DNA of 64,000 nt. It comes from Amycolatopsis nigrescens CSC17Ta-90 (GTDB taxonomy: Bacteria; Actinomycetota; Actinomycetes; Mycobacteriales; Pseudonocardiaceae). Both the position numbers and the translations under genes were made by a program. The notes under the pieces were generated by a model. The model did not search any database. It was not told where the DNA came from and saw only the letters and a list, made by a program, of their open reading frames with translations. Shown here one piece after another: positions 8,176 through 16,806 of this stretch (the stretch's first letter is position 1; the number at the start of each line of letters is the position of its first letter). The stretch spans positions 5,394,157 through 5,458,156 of the forward strand of contig NZ_ARVW01000001.1 in NCBI RefSeq assembly GCF_000384315.1, read 5' to 3'.

Positions 8176-9108
8176 TCAAGGGTGAAGGACGACCTTGATG
8201 GCTCCGGAGGCCCGGTCACCCGCCACGCGGAAGGCCTCTGCGGCGTCGTCGAGGGGGAAGCGGTGGGTGATCACCGTCCGCGCGATCTCGGGGTTGCCGG
8301 CGAGCAGCGCTGCGGCCTGTTCGGTGTCGCGGATGCCGTTGTGCCTGCTGTAGGCGATGGAGTGGACGTAGGTGAGCTCCTTGACCAGGCTGACGATGCC
8401 CGAGATGGGAACGGTGTGCTGGTATACCCCCAGCAGCACGACGCGACCGCCGGGGCGTGCGAGTTCGGCACACCGGGCGAGGCCGGCTTCGGTGCCTGCG
8501 GCGTCGATCACCACGTCGTAGGCGCCGGTCACCGAGCCGGCGTCCAGGCGTTCGGCCGCGATCCTTTGCTGCTTGTGGCGCACCTCGACATCGACGTCGA
8601 AGCCGTGCTGCCGGGCCGTTGCCGCAGCCAGCAGCCCGATGCTGCCGCCGCCGACGACCGCCACCCGTTCCCCTGGCTCGAGTGCGGCGCTGCGGACACC
8701 GTGCCCGGCCACCGACGCCGGCTCCACCAGGCAGGCGTCGCGCACGTCCAGGCCGGGTGGGAGCGGAACGAGCATGTTCTCGGGAACCGTTGCGGCATCG
8801 CACATGCCGCCGTCTCGGAAGATGCCGAGCGTGCCGTGCTCCGGGGCGTTGCATCGCTGGACGTGGCCAGTGCGGCATTGGTCGCATTCTCCGCAGTAGA
8901 CCGTGGGTTCGACGGCGTAGGACCGGCCGTCGACGGTGGTGCCGGCGAATTCGTGGCCATAGATGTAGCCCTGCACGCCGCTGGTCGCGAAGTTGACGTC
9001 GGTCCCGCAGACACCCATCGAGGCGATGGCGAGGCGGACTCCGGGGCCTGCCGGCTCGTCGGCCTCGGTCACGAGGATGCCCTGAGCGGTGTTTCGGATG
9101 GCGCGCAC
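8176..9108 (-). CDS. zinc-dependent alcohol dehydrogenase (MDR family)
   Basis: A 310-residue medium-chain dehydrogenase. Catalytic zinc ligands sit in GVCGTD and YGHEF. A structural zinc loop carries four cysteines (CGECDQCRTGHVQRC), and VAVVGGGSIGLLA is the nucleotide-binding turn. It resembles threonine or sugar dehydrogenases, but substrate is unknown. I place the start at GTG 9108 because GGAGGGG lies six bases upstream; an ATG five codons earlier overlaps that site. It is transcribed away from a TetR gene across a symmetric operator, so repression by that TetR is likely. Confidence 0.88.
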   Translation of the reverse strand: MRAIRNTAQGILVTEADEPAGPGVRLAIASMGVCGTDVNFATSGVQGYIYGHEFAGTTVDGRSYAVEPTVYCGECDQCRTGHVQRCNAPEHGTLGIFRDGGMCDAATVPENMLVPLPPGLDVRDACLVEPASVAGHGVRSAALEPGERVAVVGGGSIGLLAAATARQHGFDVDVEVRHKQQRIAAERLDAGSVTGAYDVVIDAAGTEAGLARCAELARPGGRVVLLGVYQHTVPISGIVSLVKELTYVHSIAYSRHNGIRDTEQAAALLAGNPEIARTVITHRFPLDDAAEAFRVAGDRASGAIKVVLHP

Positions 9109-9129
9109 GCTGTTCCCCTCCATATACTG

Positions 9130-9176
9130 CTATGCGAACAACGTTAACTTATACTAAGTGATAGGTGTTCGCATAG
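9130..9176. promoter_or_regulatory. nested palindromic operator between ADH and TetR genes
   Basis: Perfect 11-base arms CTATGCGAACA (9130-9140) and TGTTCGCATAG (9166-9176) enclose a second dyad, ACTTA-TAC-TAAGT at 9147-9159. Both are centred on base 9153, so the whole 47 bp is two-fold symmetric. The inner dyad overlaps an AT-rich stretch that could hold the -10 of the dehydrogenase promoter. This is the only clear symmetry in the divergent intergenic region and is the probable binding site of the adjacent TetR protein. Confidence 0.7.
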
Positions 9177-9204
9177 TGTCTATCCTTGTCTGGCGCGCGA
9201 ATCG

Positions 9205-9933
9205 ATGACGACAACCGGGGCACCGCGGCCGGGAACAGCGGCCTGGTGGCTTGCCAGGGAGCGGGAACCCGCGCGGCAGCGTCGGCGCCGATCGCTGACC
9301 CTCGATGGCATCCTCGATGCGTCGATGGCCCTGCTCGATGCGCGCGGGGCCGCCGCGCTGACCATGCGCAACGTCGCCGAGGCGCTCGGCTGCACGCAGG
9401 CGTCGCTCTACCGTCACGTGCGCAACCGTGAGGAACTGGTGACGCTGCTCGTCGACCGAGCGGTCAGCGTGGCGAGCTCGGTTCCGCCCGACAACGCGGA
9501 TTGGGCCGAGAAGGCGGCGTGGTCCGCACGCCTGTTCCGCGAGCACCTGCGCCGGCATCCCGGCGTGGCTTCGCTCCTTCGCGGGACCGAGCGGCTCGGT
9601 CCCAACTCACTGGCCGGGGTGGAATACGCCCTCGAACTGTTCATCGGCGCGGGTCTTGGCCCCAGACTCGCCTACGCCGCCGCATCGTCGCTGGCCACCT
9701 TCGTCATCGGCTCGGTGCACTTCAACCTCGGACTCGACGCACAGGATCCAGAAGAGAGCCGTCACCGGCGACAGCTGTATCGCTCGCGAGACGCCGCGGC
9801 CTTTCCGCTGCTCGTCCAGCACGCCGAGATTCTCGCGGACGTCGGTAGCGACGACCAGTTCGAAGCCGGCCTCAACGCGTTGCTCACCGGGTTCCGCGCC
9901 CTGATCGAGCACGCGGACGTAACACGCGACTAG
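9205..9933 (+). CDS. TetR-family transcriptional regulator
   Basis: A 242-residue repressor. The N-terminal helix-turn-helix spans about residues 35-85: LTLDGILDASMALLDARGAAALTMRNVAEALGCTQASLYRHVRNREELV in the TetR_N arrangement, followed by a long helical ligand domain of the TetR_C type. It is divergent from the zinc dehydrogenase and flanks a nested palindrome, so it probably represses that gene and itself. No good ribosome site precedes the ATG at 9205. The inducer is unknown. Confidence 0.9.
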   Translation: MTTTGAPRPGTAAWWLAREREPARQRRRRSLTLDGILDASMALLDARGAAALTMRNVAEALGCTQASLYRHVRNREELVTLLVDRAVSVASSVPPDNADWAEKAAWSARLFREHLRRHPGVASLLRGTERLGPNSLAGVEYALELFIGAGLGPRLAYAAASSLATFVIGSVHFNLGLDAQDPEESRHRRQLYRSRDAAAFPLLVQHAEILADVGSDDQFEAGLNALLTGFRALIEHADVTRD

Positions 9934-10014
9934 GCCGGCGCGGCCCTGCTGATATCCGTCGGACACCCGCCGTGGCGGAAGGACGTCGATGCGAGAAAAG
10001 ACCTGGCTGAGACC

Positions 10015-10690
10015 TGGGACGACCGGCATGGCGGTGCTACTGGGCCTGTGGCGGACCACCGGCGGTTCGAGGGAATCCCCTTCGCCTCCCGCCCACCGGC
10101 CCGTTGCGGTGGGGCTCGCCCCAGCCCGCGAGGCCGTGGACAGCGCCGCGCGATGCGACCGAGCCCGGCAGCCTCTGTGCACAAAGTGCTTCCCTCGGCA
10201 CTCCTAGTGAGGCCGAAGACTGCCTGTACCTCAACGTGACGACCGCGCGCCGGAGCGACGGCAAGAAGTTGCCGGTGCTCGTCTGGGTCCACGGCGGCGG
10301 TTTCCAGAGTGGTGCCGGTTCCCACTACGACGCCGGGAAGATGGCCGTGCGCCCGGCAATTTCGGCCTCGAGGACCAGCAGGCCGCGCTGGGCTGGGTCC
10401 AGCGGAACGCCTCCGCGTTCGGCGGCGACGCGCGGAACGTGACGGTATTCGGTCAGTCGTCGGGGTCCCGGAGCGTCTGCGGCCTGCTGACGTCACCCGG
10501 TTCGGCGGGGATGTTCCACCGGGCGATCATGCAGAGCGAGCCCTGCACCCAGGTGGACTGGCCGACCGCCGACGCGACACCCGACCCCGATCCGCCCGGG
10601 TTTCCCCGCCCACGGACCAAAGCGGAGCAACACGGACTGTCCCTCGCAGACAGTCTCGGCTGCGCCGATCCGGCGAAGGCCGCATCCTCG
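10015..10690 (+). pseudogene. carboxylesterase type B remnant
   Basis: Pieces of a type B carboxylesterase lie in different frames. They are DHRRFEGIPFAS (about 10048), then LRWGSPQPARPW through EDCLYLNV and [14 protein letters not shown] (about 10104-10350), then [24 protein letters not shown] and [10 protein letters not shown] (about 10345-10480). At least two frameshifts are needed. The segment normally between the oxyanion HGGGF region and GNFGLEDQ is missing. The match fades after ADSLGCADP at about 10680, where a reversed oxidoreductase relic begins. The C-terminal half with the catalytic His is absent, so this is a broken gene. Confidence 0.82.
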
Positions 10691-11400
10691 GCCAGTCCGG
10701 TCCGAGGAGAGATTCCGGTGGCGAGCAGGACCACGTCGGCGTCCAGCATCGGTACGAGATCGGTGCGCACCCGATGCCCAGCGTCGATCCCGAGCAGCTT
10801 CGTACCGGTCAGCACGCTGACTCCTTCGGACTTGAGCCAGCGGAGGATCTCGGTACCCGCTTCCTCGCCGAGCCTTTCCCGCTGTGGCAGCGCCTCGGGG
10901 CACAGCACGGTGACCTGCGGACCCAGCCGGCTGAGGGACACCGCCGCCTCGCAGCCGATGAACCCGGCCCCGACCACGAGCACGCTGCGGCCGCCCCTGG
11001 CCGCCGCGCGCAGCTCCCGCGCGCTTTCGGCGGAGCGCAGCGTGCGGACCTCGGCGTGCTCCGCTCCCGGCACCGAAGGTCGTTTCGGCTCGCGCCGCTC
11101 GCGAGGAGACAGCGGGAGTACGCCACCGTCTCACCGGCGGCGGTCGTGACGGTCCGTGCGCCGGTGTCCCATGCCGTTACCGGGTCCTCCAGTGAGATGT
11201 CGATCCCGCGCTCGGTGTAGAAGGACGGCTCTTCGAGCGGGAGTTCCCCGTCGCCTGCTTCGTCGCGCAGGAATTCCTTCGACAGCGGTGGCCTCGCGTA
11301 CGGGGCTTCCCTGTCGGCGGTGAGCATGCGGATCTCGCCGACAAGGCGGCGGGGCACGGGCTTCCCGACGGCCAGCAGGGGGCCGTCGATCACGGGCTCG
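10690..11400 (-). pseudogene. FAD-dependent ferredoxin reductase-like remnant
   Basis: The minus strand encodes a decayed NAD(P)/FAD oxidoreductase of the ferredoxin- or nitrite-reductase type. IRMLTADREAPYARPPLSKEFL and [14 protein letters not shown] are in one frame. After a frameshift near 11070 come [21 protein letters not shown] and [20 protein letters not shown] in another. The N-terminal GxGxxG is degenerate, and the C-terminal third is replaced by the reversed esterase relic at about 10690. It lies just downstream of lanC in the same direction but is not translatable as one protein. Confidence 0.8.
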
Positions 11401-11418
11401 CGAGCGGATGGAGGTCGT

Positions 11419-12612
11419 TCAGGAGAGGGCGACCCAGCGTAGCCAGCCACGGTCGGCACCCGCCGCGGTCAGCAGTGCGGCGAGCACCCCGGTGGCCCCG
11501 GAGAGCAGGCTCTGGTCCGTGTCACCCAGCCGCACGATCTCCGGCAGCCGTTCGCGCAGGAACCCGTCCAGCCGTTCGCGCAGTACCGCGGCGGGGGAGA
11601 ACGATGCTTGCCGGTCGAACGCGTCGGCTACCAGCAGGATCCCGGCCGCGCCGTGGCAGATGGCCAGTGCGTCGCCGGTCCGTTCGGTGTCGAGGTGCCG
11701 GCAAGCATCGTAGGCGTCGCAAAAGGTCCGGATGGCCGCCAGCGCGGCGTCGCATAAGGAGCGGCCTTCGTCGAAGCCGGCTCGGCGCAGGGCGCATCCC
11801 GCGGTCCACAGGGCCCAGCTGATGCCGGGGTTTCCGTAGCACCATGCCTGCCTGCGCACGACACCGAGCGCAGGACTGCCCGGTTCGGGCAGGCGGGCCC
11901 GCCACGACACCACCCCGAGTTCGTCGACCTCCTGGTGGCGGTACAGCCAGGAGGCCAGGTTCCTGATGGCGGGGAGGGTGCCCGGTGCCTGCCGGTCGGA
12001 CACCATGCTGAGCGCGGCGAGCGTGCCGGCGACACCGTGGGCGAGACCGGTGATCACCGCACCCTGCGTCCAACCCAGTAGCGGGTGTCCTGCGTGCGCG
12101 CCGATCCGGAAGCCGGTTAGCCGGGGATCGGCCGCCAGCTCGGCCAGGTGCCTTGCCATCGGCGTCGGCTCACCGGTCGTCAGCGCGAGAAGCGCACCTG
12201 CCGGGCCGCTGACCAGGTCGTAGTCGGTGAAGCCGACCTCGCTGGATCGCCAGTGCTGCTTGGCGGTGCGAAGGGCGGCCGCGGTGCGTTCCGCGGCCGG
12301 GGTGACATCGGTGTGCACGCTGGAGATCAGCCGCATTCCGGCCAGCACGCCGGCGAAGCCGCCGTGCAGCGCCGGGCCGCGGCAGTGGACGCTCCCGCGC
12401 AGCCAGGCGCGCATCGCGTCGTGACTCACCCGATGTTGCGCGATGGACGCTACCGGGTTCTGTGCGACCAGTGTCGCGAGTACGGCCGGTCCGAGGTCGG
12501 GCGCGGCCGTACTCGCGTTCTGCCGTGCGATCCAGGAGGTGAGTACCGCGCCGGCGGCCGTCAGCAGCTCCCGGGAGGTAGCGCGGCCCTGATCAGCCGT
12601 CTGCGTGGTCAT
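11419..12612 (-). CDS. lanthionine synthetase C-like cyclase (LanC)
   Basis: A 397-residue LanC-family cyclase, which adds cysteine thiols to dehydroalanine or dehydrobutyrine to make (methyl)lanthionine rings. Zinc ligands of the family are visible as Cys258 (WCYGNPG) and Cys319-His320 (CHGAAG). The catalytic candidates are Asp132 (DYDLVSG) and His192 (GLAHGVAG). The ATG at 12612 lies 22 bases after the precursor stop with GCGAGG directly before it, so translation is probably coupled. An in-frame GTG at 12666 inside the precursor gene is less likely. It is the last gene of the lan operon, and all key residues are intact. Confidence 0.93.
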   Translation of the reverse strand: MTTQTADQGRATSRELLTAAGAVLTSWIARQNASTAAPDLGPAVLATLVAQNPVASIAQHRVSHDAMRAWLRGSVHCRGPALHGGFAGVLAGMRLISSVHTDVTPAAERTAAALRTAKQHWRSSEVGFTDYDLVSGPAGALLALTTGEPTPMARHLAELAADPRLTGFRIGAHAGHPLLGWTQGAVITGLAHGVAGTLAALSMVSDRQAPGTLPAIRNLASWLYRHQEVDELGVVSWRARLPEPGSPALGVVRRQAWCYGNPGISWALWTAGCALRRAGFDEGRSLCDAALAAIRTFCDAYDACRHLDTERTGDALAICHGAAGILLVADAFDRQASFSPAAVLRERLDGFLRERLPEIVRLGDTDQSLLSGATGVLAALLTAAGADRGWLRWVALS

Positions 12613-12634
12613 CCTCGCTGGTCGCCCGACCCGG

Positions 12635-12790
12635 TCACCAGCAGTGGTACCAGGACCACGGGCCACAGCCGTAACTACAGAGCAGCAATGACGGAGTTTC
12701 GGCGTTGTCTACGGTGCTGAGCTGGTTGATCTGGGTGTCGAGCTGGTCGACCAGGCTGTCCAGTTCGGACAGTTCCAATGTGGATTCCAT
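12635..12790 (-). CDS. lanthipeptide precursor peptide (LanA)
   Basis: A 51-codon gene lies between lanB and lanC, in the same direction. The ATG at 12790 has AGAAGGAG eight bases upstream, a strong ribosome site. The acidic, cysteine-free leader contains LELSELD near residues 5-11, comparable to the hydrophobic/acidic recognition motifs of class I leaders. The C-terminal core is LLLCSYGCGPWSWYHCW (35-51), with Cys at 38, 42 and 50. Dehydratable residues nearby are Thr32, Ser34, Ser39 and Ser46. The leader cleavage site is not obvious. The core is unusually aromatic (three Trp, two Tyr in the last 12) and I do not recognise it among known lanthipeptides. Confidence 0.88.
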   Translation of the reverse strand: MESTLELSELDSLVDQLDTQINQLSTVDNAETPSLLLCSYGCGPWSWYHCW

Positions 12791-12809
12791 GTGGTTCTCC
12801 TTCTCTTGT

Positions 12810-15317
12810 TCATTTCCCCACCGGTTGCGGTGGTGCCAGGGAGCTGTCCGAGCGTGGCCGGGGCAGCATCGGGTTTTCCGTGGTGGTGACTTCGTGCCAG
12901 GCCGCGACCGCCTGTGTGGCGAGCCGCGCCGGGCTGGTGGTGAGCGGCAGCCGGATCAGCAGTTGGGCGGCGAGTTGGGCGCCGTGTTCGTCGAGCACCG
13001 GCAGCCGGCCGGGGGCGGGCAGCATTTCCTCCAGGACGAGTCGGGAGACGGCGGGGTCGTCGAGCAGCCGGTCGAAGATCCGCAAAGCCGCGAGGCTGTC
13101 CAGGTCGACCGGCCGGGATCGGCGGCCGCCGTCGGCACGGACGAGGTTCCAGCGTGGTGCTCCGGTGGCCGGCCGCAGGTTCGCCAGCGCACGGGCTCGT
13201 GCGCCGAAGTCCGCGCCCGGCCGGGGAAGCAGGTCGCGCCCGACTCGCACTGAGCCAGGTGCGACTACCAGCTCGCCGTCCAGCAGGAGCCGGGGCGTGC
13301 CGGCCCGCAGGGGGAACACCGCGGTGGGATCCCCGAACAGCCGCGGGGTGGCCAGCCTGCTCGCCGGTGCCGCGGCGGTGAGCAGCGGGACCAGCGTGTC
13401 CCAAGGGGGTGGTGGTCGCCGGGTGGCGTGGTAGACCGGCCACAGCAGACCGCCGTCGAGGTCCTCGGCGATCACCCGCCCTTCGTGGCGCCGCAAAGTG
13501 ATGCGCTCCAGCGGGAGGTACCGGCGCGCGTTCGCGTGGTCGTCCAGGTAGGTGGACGGATCGGCGTCCCCGGTCCAGGTGCGGGTGTAGCAGGGGCGGC
13601 GAACGGTGTTGGCGCCTTGATGGCCTTGCGGGGGCACCAGGATCTCGACGAACTCGGCTTCGCCTTCGGCCGCGGTCGCTTCGAGGAACGCGCGGTAGTC
13701 GTCGACCTGCCGAACCTGGCCGTGCAGGGCACGCAGCGCGCCGGCGAACCGGGCGTCGACCACTCCGGCCGGCACCACGGCCTCCAGCACGGCCAATGGC
13801 TTCCGCAGCGGCCGGAGCAGGCAGTCCACCGGCCATCGTGGCCGGGCGGCGGGCGGTGCGCCGATTTCGTCCAGCACCGTCCGGTCGATGTCGATCTCGG
13901 CGGCGCCGTCCTGTGCCGTGAGCCAGTCGCACAGCCGCTGGTAGGCGGTACCGGGCCGGGGCCTCGGCCAAGAGGAGCTCGGTGGCTCGACCGGTTCGGT
14001 CTCGTGGTCGCGAAGAAACTCCGCGAAGATCTCCGTGACCGGCCGAGGGTGCGCACCGACCAGCTGGAGCGCTGGGTGCGGCTGGTCGTGCCCGCCGTGG
14101 GCCAGCACTTCGGCGAGCCGGTTCGCCTGCGCTAGTAGTTCGGGCAGCCTGGCCGCGGCGGTGGCCGAGACATGGCCGCTCACCCGGCGATAGACGTCCG
14201 CGAAGCCGGATCCGGTGGCCTCGCCGCTGGGGTTTGCGGTCCAGCTCTCCAGTCTGCCGACCGGTTCCGCCGAAATCTGCACTACTCCGAGCCGGACCAG
14301 GTGGTGCAGGAAGTCCCGCAGTACCGTCCGGCTCCGCTCGTCCGCCGCGGGCACCAGCCGGGCCAGCACTTCGGTGGCCCGCAAGGCGCGGGCACCCAAC
14401 ACGCGGCGAACCGCGTCCACCGCCGGGGTCAGCCGTACGAGGATCTGGCGCATGCCGTCGGCGCTGTCGTGGTCGGCCACCCGGCAGCACAGCCGGTCGC
14501 CTTCCACCCAGCTCGGTGCGGCCAGGCTCAGCCATGCCTCCGGCAGGCCGGCCTCGGCGGCGAGTGCGCGCCGGTCGCCCTGGATGTTGCTCAGCCGGTG
14601 CACCGCGAACTCGCCGACCGTGAGCTCGTCGACCAGCGTGTCCATCGGCCCCGGTGCGAGGTCCACCAAGGCGACCTGGCCGAGCCAGCCGCGTGGGGTG
14701 CTCTTCAACGCGGCCCGGGACAACAGCCGCAGCAGGTAGTCGGCGCGCTTGCGCATCCGCTTGCCGGTCCATCGCTCTCCCGCGGCGAGCCGGCCGCGGA
14801 TCTCGCCGATCAACGCCGGGGCGGTCGCCGTCATCATGCGCCGGACGGCTTCGTCGCCGGTGACCAGTTCCCAGGGGAGTTCGAGCAGCCGTCGCTCCGC
14901 GTTGTCCAGCGCGGCGAGCAGTTCGCCGTCCCTGGTGACCAGCTCGGTCGACCAGGCGCCGGCCAGCAGCAGATCGGTGCCCAGATCACCGGACGCGCCC
15001 AGTGTGCGTCCGGCGGCGGCGAGTCGCGTGCACGATCCCCGGTCGACGAACTCACCGCGGTGCAGCCGCCTGCGCAGCTCGATGGCCGAACGCCGCAGGG
15101 CGGTCGTGAGGTGGGGCTGCGGGACGAGCTCCTGGCCGACGCGGTCGGCGAGTGCCTTCGTGAAGTCCCGGTAGGCGGCCTCGGCACGGATCTGGGACCG
15201 CACCTGATCGAACAGCTCCGGGCTGCCGGCGGCGGCCGGCACCGCGGCCGGGAGGCCGGCGACCCGCAGCAGGGCGGTGGTCCCGGCTGTACCGCTTGCC
15301 GGACGGTCAACGGACAT
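12810..15317 (-). CDS. lantibiotic dehydratase, glutamylation domain (split LanB N-part)
   Basis: An 835-residue Lant_dehydr_N protein. In class I lanthipeptide and thiopeptide systems this domain transfers glutamate from tRNA-Glu to Ser/Thr of the precursor. The conserved signature RAALKSTPRGWLG lies at about residues 201-213 and aligns with the 'RSTPFG' motif of LanB proteins. The C-terminal elimination domain (SpaB_C) is absent and is supplied by the separate upstream gene, so this LanB is split. Its ATG overlaps the upstream gene by 11 bases, and it ends 19 bases before the precursor ATG. A leader-binding RRE is expected inside the domain but cannot be proven by eye. Confidence 0.92.
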   Translation of the reverse strand: MSVDRPASGTAGTTALLRVAGLPAAVPAAAGSPELFDQVRSQIRAEAAYRDFTKALADRVGQELVPQPHLTTALRRSAIELRRRLHRGEFVDRGSCTRLAAAGRTLGASGDLGTDLLLAGAWSTELVTRDGELLAALDNAERRLLELPWELVTGDEAVRRMMTATAPALIGEIRGRLAAGERWTGKRMRKRADYLLRLLSRAALKSTPRGWLGQVALVDLAPGPMDTLVDELTVGEFAVHRLSNIQGDRRALAAEAGLPEAWLSLAAPSWVEGDRLCCRVADHDSADGMRQILVRLTPAVDAVRRVLGARALRATEVLARLVPAADERSRTVLRDFLHHLVRLGVVQISAEPVGRLESWTANPSGEATGSGFADVYRRVSGHVSATAAARLPELLAQANRLAEVLAHGGHDQPHPALQLVGAHPRPVTEIFAEFLRDHETEPVEPPSSSWPRPRPGTAYQRLCDWLTAQDGAAEIDIDRTVLDEIGAPPAARPRWPVDCLLRPLRKPLAVLEAVVPAGVVDARFAGALRALHGQVRQVDDYRAFLEATAAEGEAEFVEILVPPQGHQGANTVRRPCYTRTWTGDADPSTYLDDHANARRYLPLERITLRRHEGRVIAEDLDGGLLWPVYHATRRPPPPWDTLVPLLTAAAPASRLATPRLFGDPTAVFPLRAGTPRLLLDGELVVAPGSVRVGRDLLPRPGADFGARARALANLRPATGAPRWNLVRADGGRRSRPVDLDSLAALRIFDRLLDDPAVSRLVLEEMLPAPGRLPVLDEHGAQLAAQLLIRLPLTTSPARLATQAVAAWHEVTTTENPMLPRPRSDSSLAPPQPVGK

Positions 15318-16266
15318 GGTCGGCCACCCTGGCCAGCGACTCGGTGATCAGCACCTGTCTGCCGAAGCTCAACGCCGCCCTGTTCCAGTGGAAGACGACG
15401 TAGTGGGCGGCGGCCTGACGTGGTCCGATGCTGGCCTGGTCACCGCTGAAGTACTCCGTCCACCACTGGCGCAGCAAGGGCCTGGCCTGCTCGGCATGTC
15501 GTTCGGCCAAGTGCCGGGCGTGCTCGGGTACCGCCCGTGCCAGTTCGCCGGGCCGGCTCCAGCAGCGGAGGAACTCCGCGGCAACGTCCGCTGTGCCGTC
15601 CGCCGCGCCGCTGGGCCACCGCCGTCCCGCCTCGCGCACCCTGGCCCACACGTCGCGGTCCTCCCCGGCGTCGCCCCGCAGTTCCTCGAAGACCGTGCGC
15701 AGCATCAGCAGGGACAGTGCCCACGAGGGACAGCCGTCCGGCCTGGTGTGCTGGTCCAGCCAGGTCAGGGAGTCCACCGTGAACAGTCGGTGCGCCCAGG
15801 ACATCGAGGCGGGGCCGCCGAAGAGGTGCATTTCGGGTTCGTACACCGCCGGGCGTATTTCGGTGACCAGTCCTGCTTCGCGCCATTCCCGGACGCGCTG
15901 GTGCAACGCTGTCTTCAGCGCGTCCGTATGCCCCACGGCCGGTGCGAAGCGCAACCGCAGGCCGGGCGGCTTGTGCATGAAAAAGAAATCGGAGATTTCC
16001 CCGTGGGCAAGCCATTCGCGGGCCAGGGACGCTACTTCCGGGTAAAGCAGGCGTGCCTGACCGGCACCCGGCGCCAATCCCAGCTGCACCCACGCCTCAC
16101 CGCTGGCGGCCGCCAAGGCGGCCGCGCCCGCGGTGAGGAACGTCCGGTGTGCCTCCGCGAGGCCGGTGGTGTCCTTGCCGTCCGACAACGCCGTGATGCA
16201 GTCGGACAGGAACTCGACCATCGATACCGAATGGCCACGCAAATGCATCGCCGTTGGCACCACCAT
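15307..16266 (-). CDS. thiopeptide-type elimination domain protein (split LanB C-part)
   Basis: A 319-residue protein of the SpaB C-terminal / 'thiopeptide-type bacteriocin biosynthesis' family. It catalyses glutamate elimination to give dehydrated residues. The diagnostic block is FFFMHKPPGLRLRFAP near residues 93-108, followed by EIRPAVYEPEMHLFGGPASMSWAHRLF (about 130-155), which matches the 'YEPE..RYGG...AE.lF' region. It is the first gene of the lan operon. The ATG at 16266 follows GGGGAAAG. Together with the downstream gene it rebuilds a complete LanB, the arrangement known from thiopeptides and a minority of lanthipeptide clusters. Confidence 0.92.
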   Translation of the reverse strand: MVVPTAMHLRGHSVSMVEFLSDCITALSDGKDTTGLAEAHRTFLTAGAAALAAASGEAWVQLGLAPGAGQARLLYPEVASLAREWLAHGEISDFFFMHKPPGLRLRFAPAVGHTDALKTALHQRVREWREAGLVTEIRPAVYEPEMHLFGGPASMSWAHRLFTVDSLTWLDQHTRPDGCPSWALSLLMLRTVFEELRGDAGEDRDVWARVREAGRRWPSGAADGTADVAAEFLRCWSRPGELARAVPEHARHLAERHAEQARPLLRQWWTEYFSGDQASIGPRQAAAHYVVFHWNRAALSFGRQVLITESLARVADHVR

Positions 16267-16806
16267 CTTATCTTTCCCCTCGGAGCTCGGAGCGGATTCC
16301 GCTGCGGTGGATCTGCGGCCTCAGCCCATGGTGATCCCTCCGTCGTGCTTGGAGAACGGCCGTCGCCACGATGTACCCGATGTGTTGGCGCGGCTGGAAA
16401 AAGCTTGCACTTTTCGGAAACCCGACGGATGCGCGCCAACCAGCAACGATAGAGATCACATTCGATGATGGGCATTAATCAGCCCTGGGTTCCATCACCC
16501 TGGCGAATTACGGCGTCCCGATCGGTGGCCGTTTCAGTGTTGTGTATCTGCCATTCGGGCAGCCCGGTCACTCAGTGCCGGTGATCCGGCCGGAATCGGT
16601 GCGCGCGGGAGGGGACATGGCAACCCAAGCGGTGGATGTGGTCCACCGGCCGGTGGACCGGTGCGCACTCCGAGCAATGTGCTGCCCGTACCGCGATACT
16701 CCTGCCGGACGGGCGGTGCTTCCGCGGTCCGGCCACACGGGCGTGCCCAGCGCCGGCAGGGGCCTTGACGACTGTCGCGTCAACGCCCCTGCGCGAGCGT
16801 AGGCGT
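16267..16806. other. intergenic region upstream of the lan operon
   Basis: About 540 bp without a convincing gene. It must contain the promoter for the lan operon, which is read to the left, and the 3' side of nothing on the plus strand. It is AT-richer near 16370-16520. Short open frames here (for example 16268-16459 minus and 16542-16802 plus) lack ribosome sites and family similarity. I see no clear -35/-10 pair. Confidence 0.5.

Noticed and set aside
16268..16459. 63-codon minus-strand frame upstream of the lan operon, considered as a second precursor
   Set aside because: No ribosome site, no cysteine residues and no leader-like acidic segment; it ends at the start of the elimination-domain gene by chance.
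16542..16802. 86-codon plus-strand frame
   Set aside because: No family similarity or ribosome site; ends against the desaturase gene.
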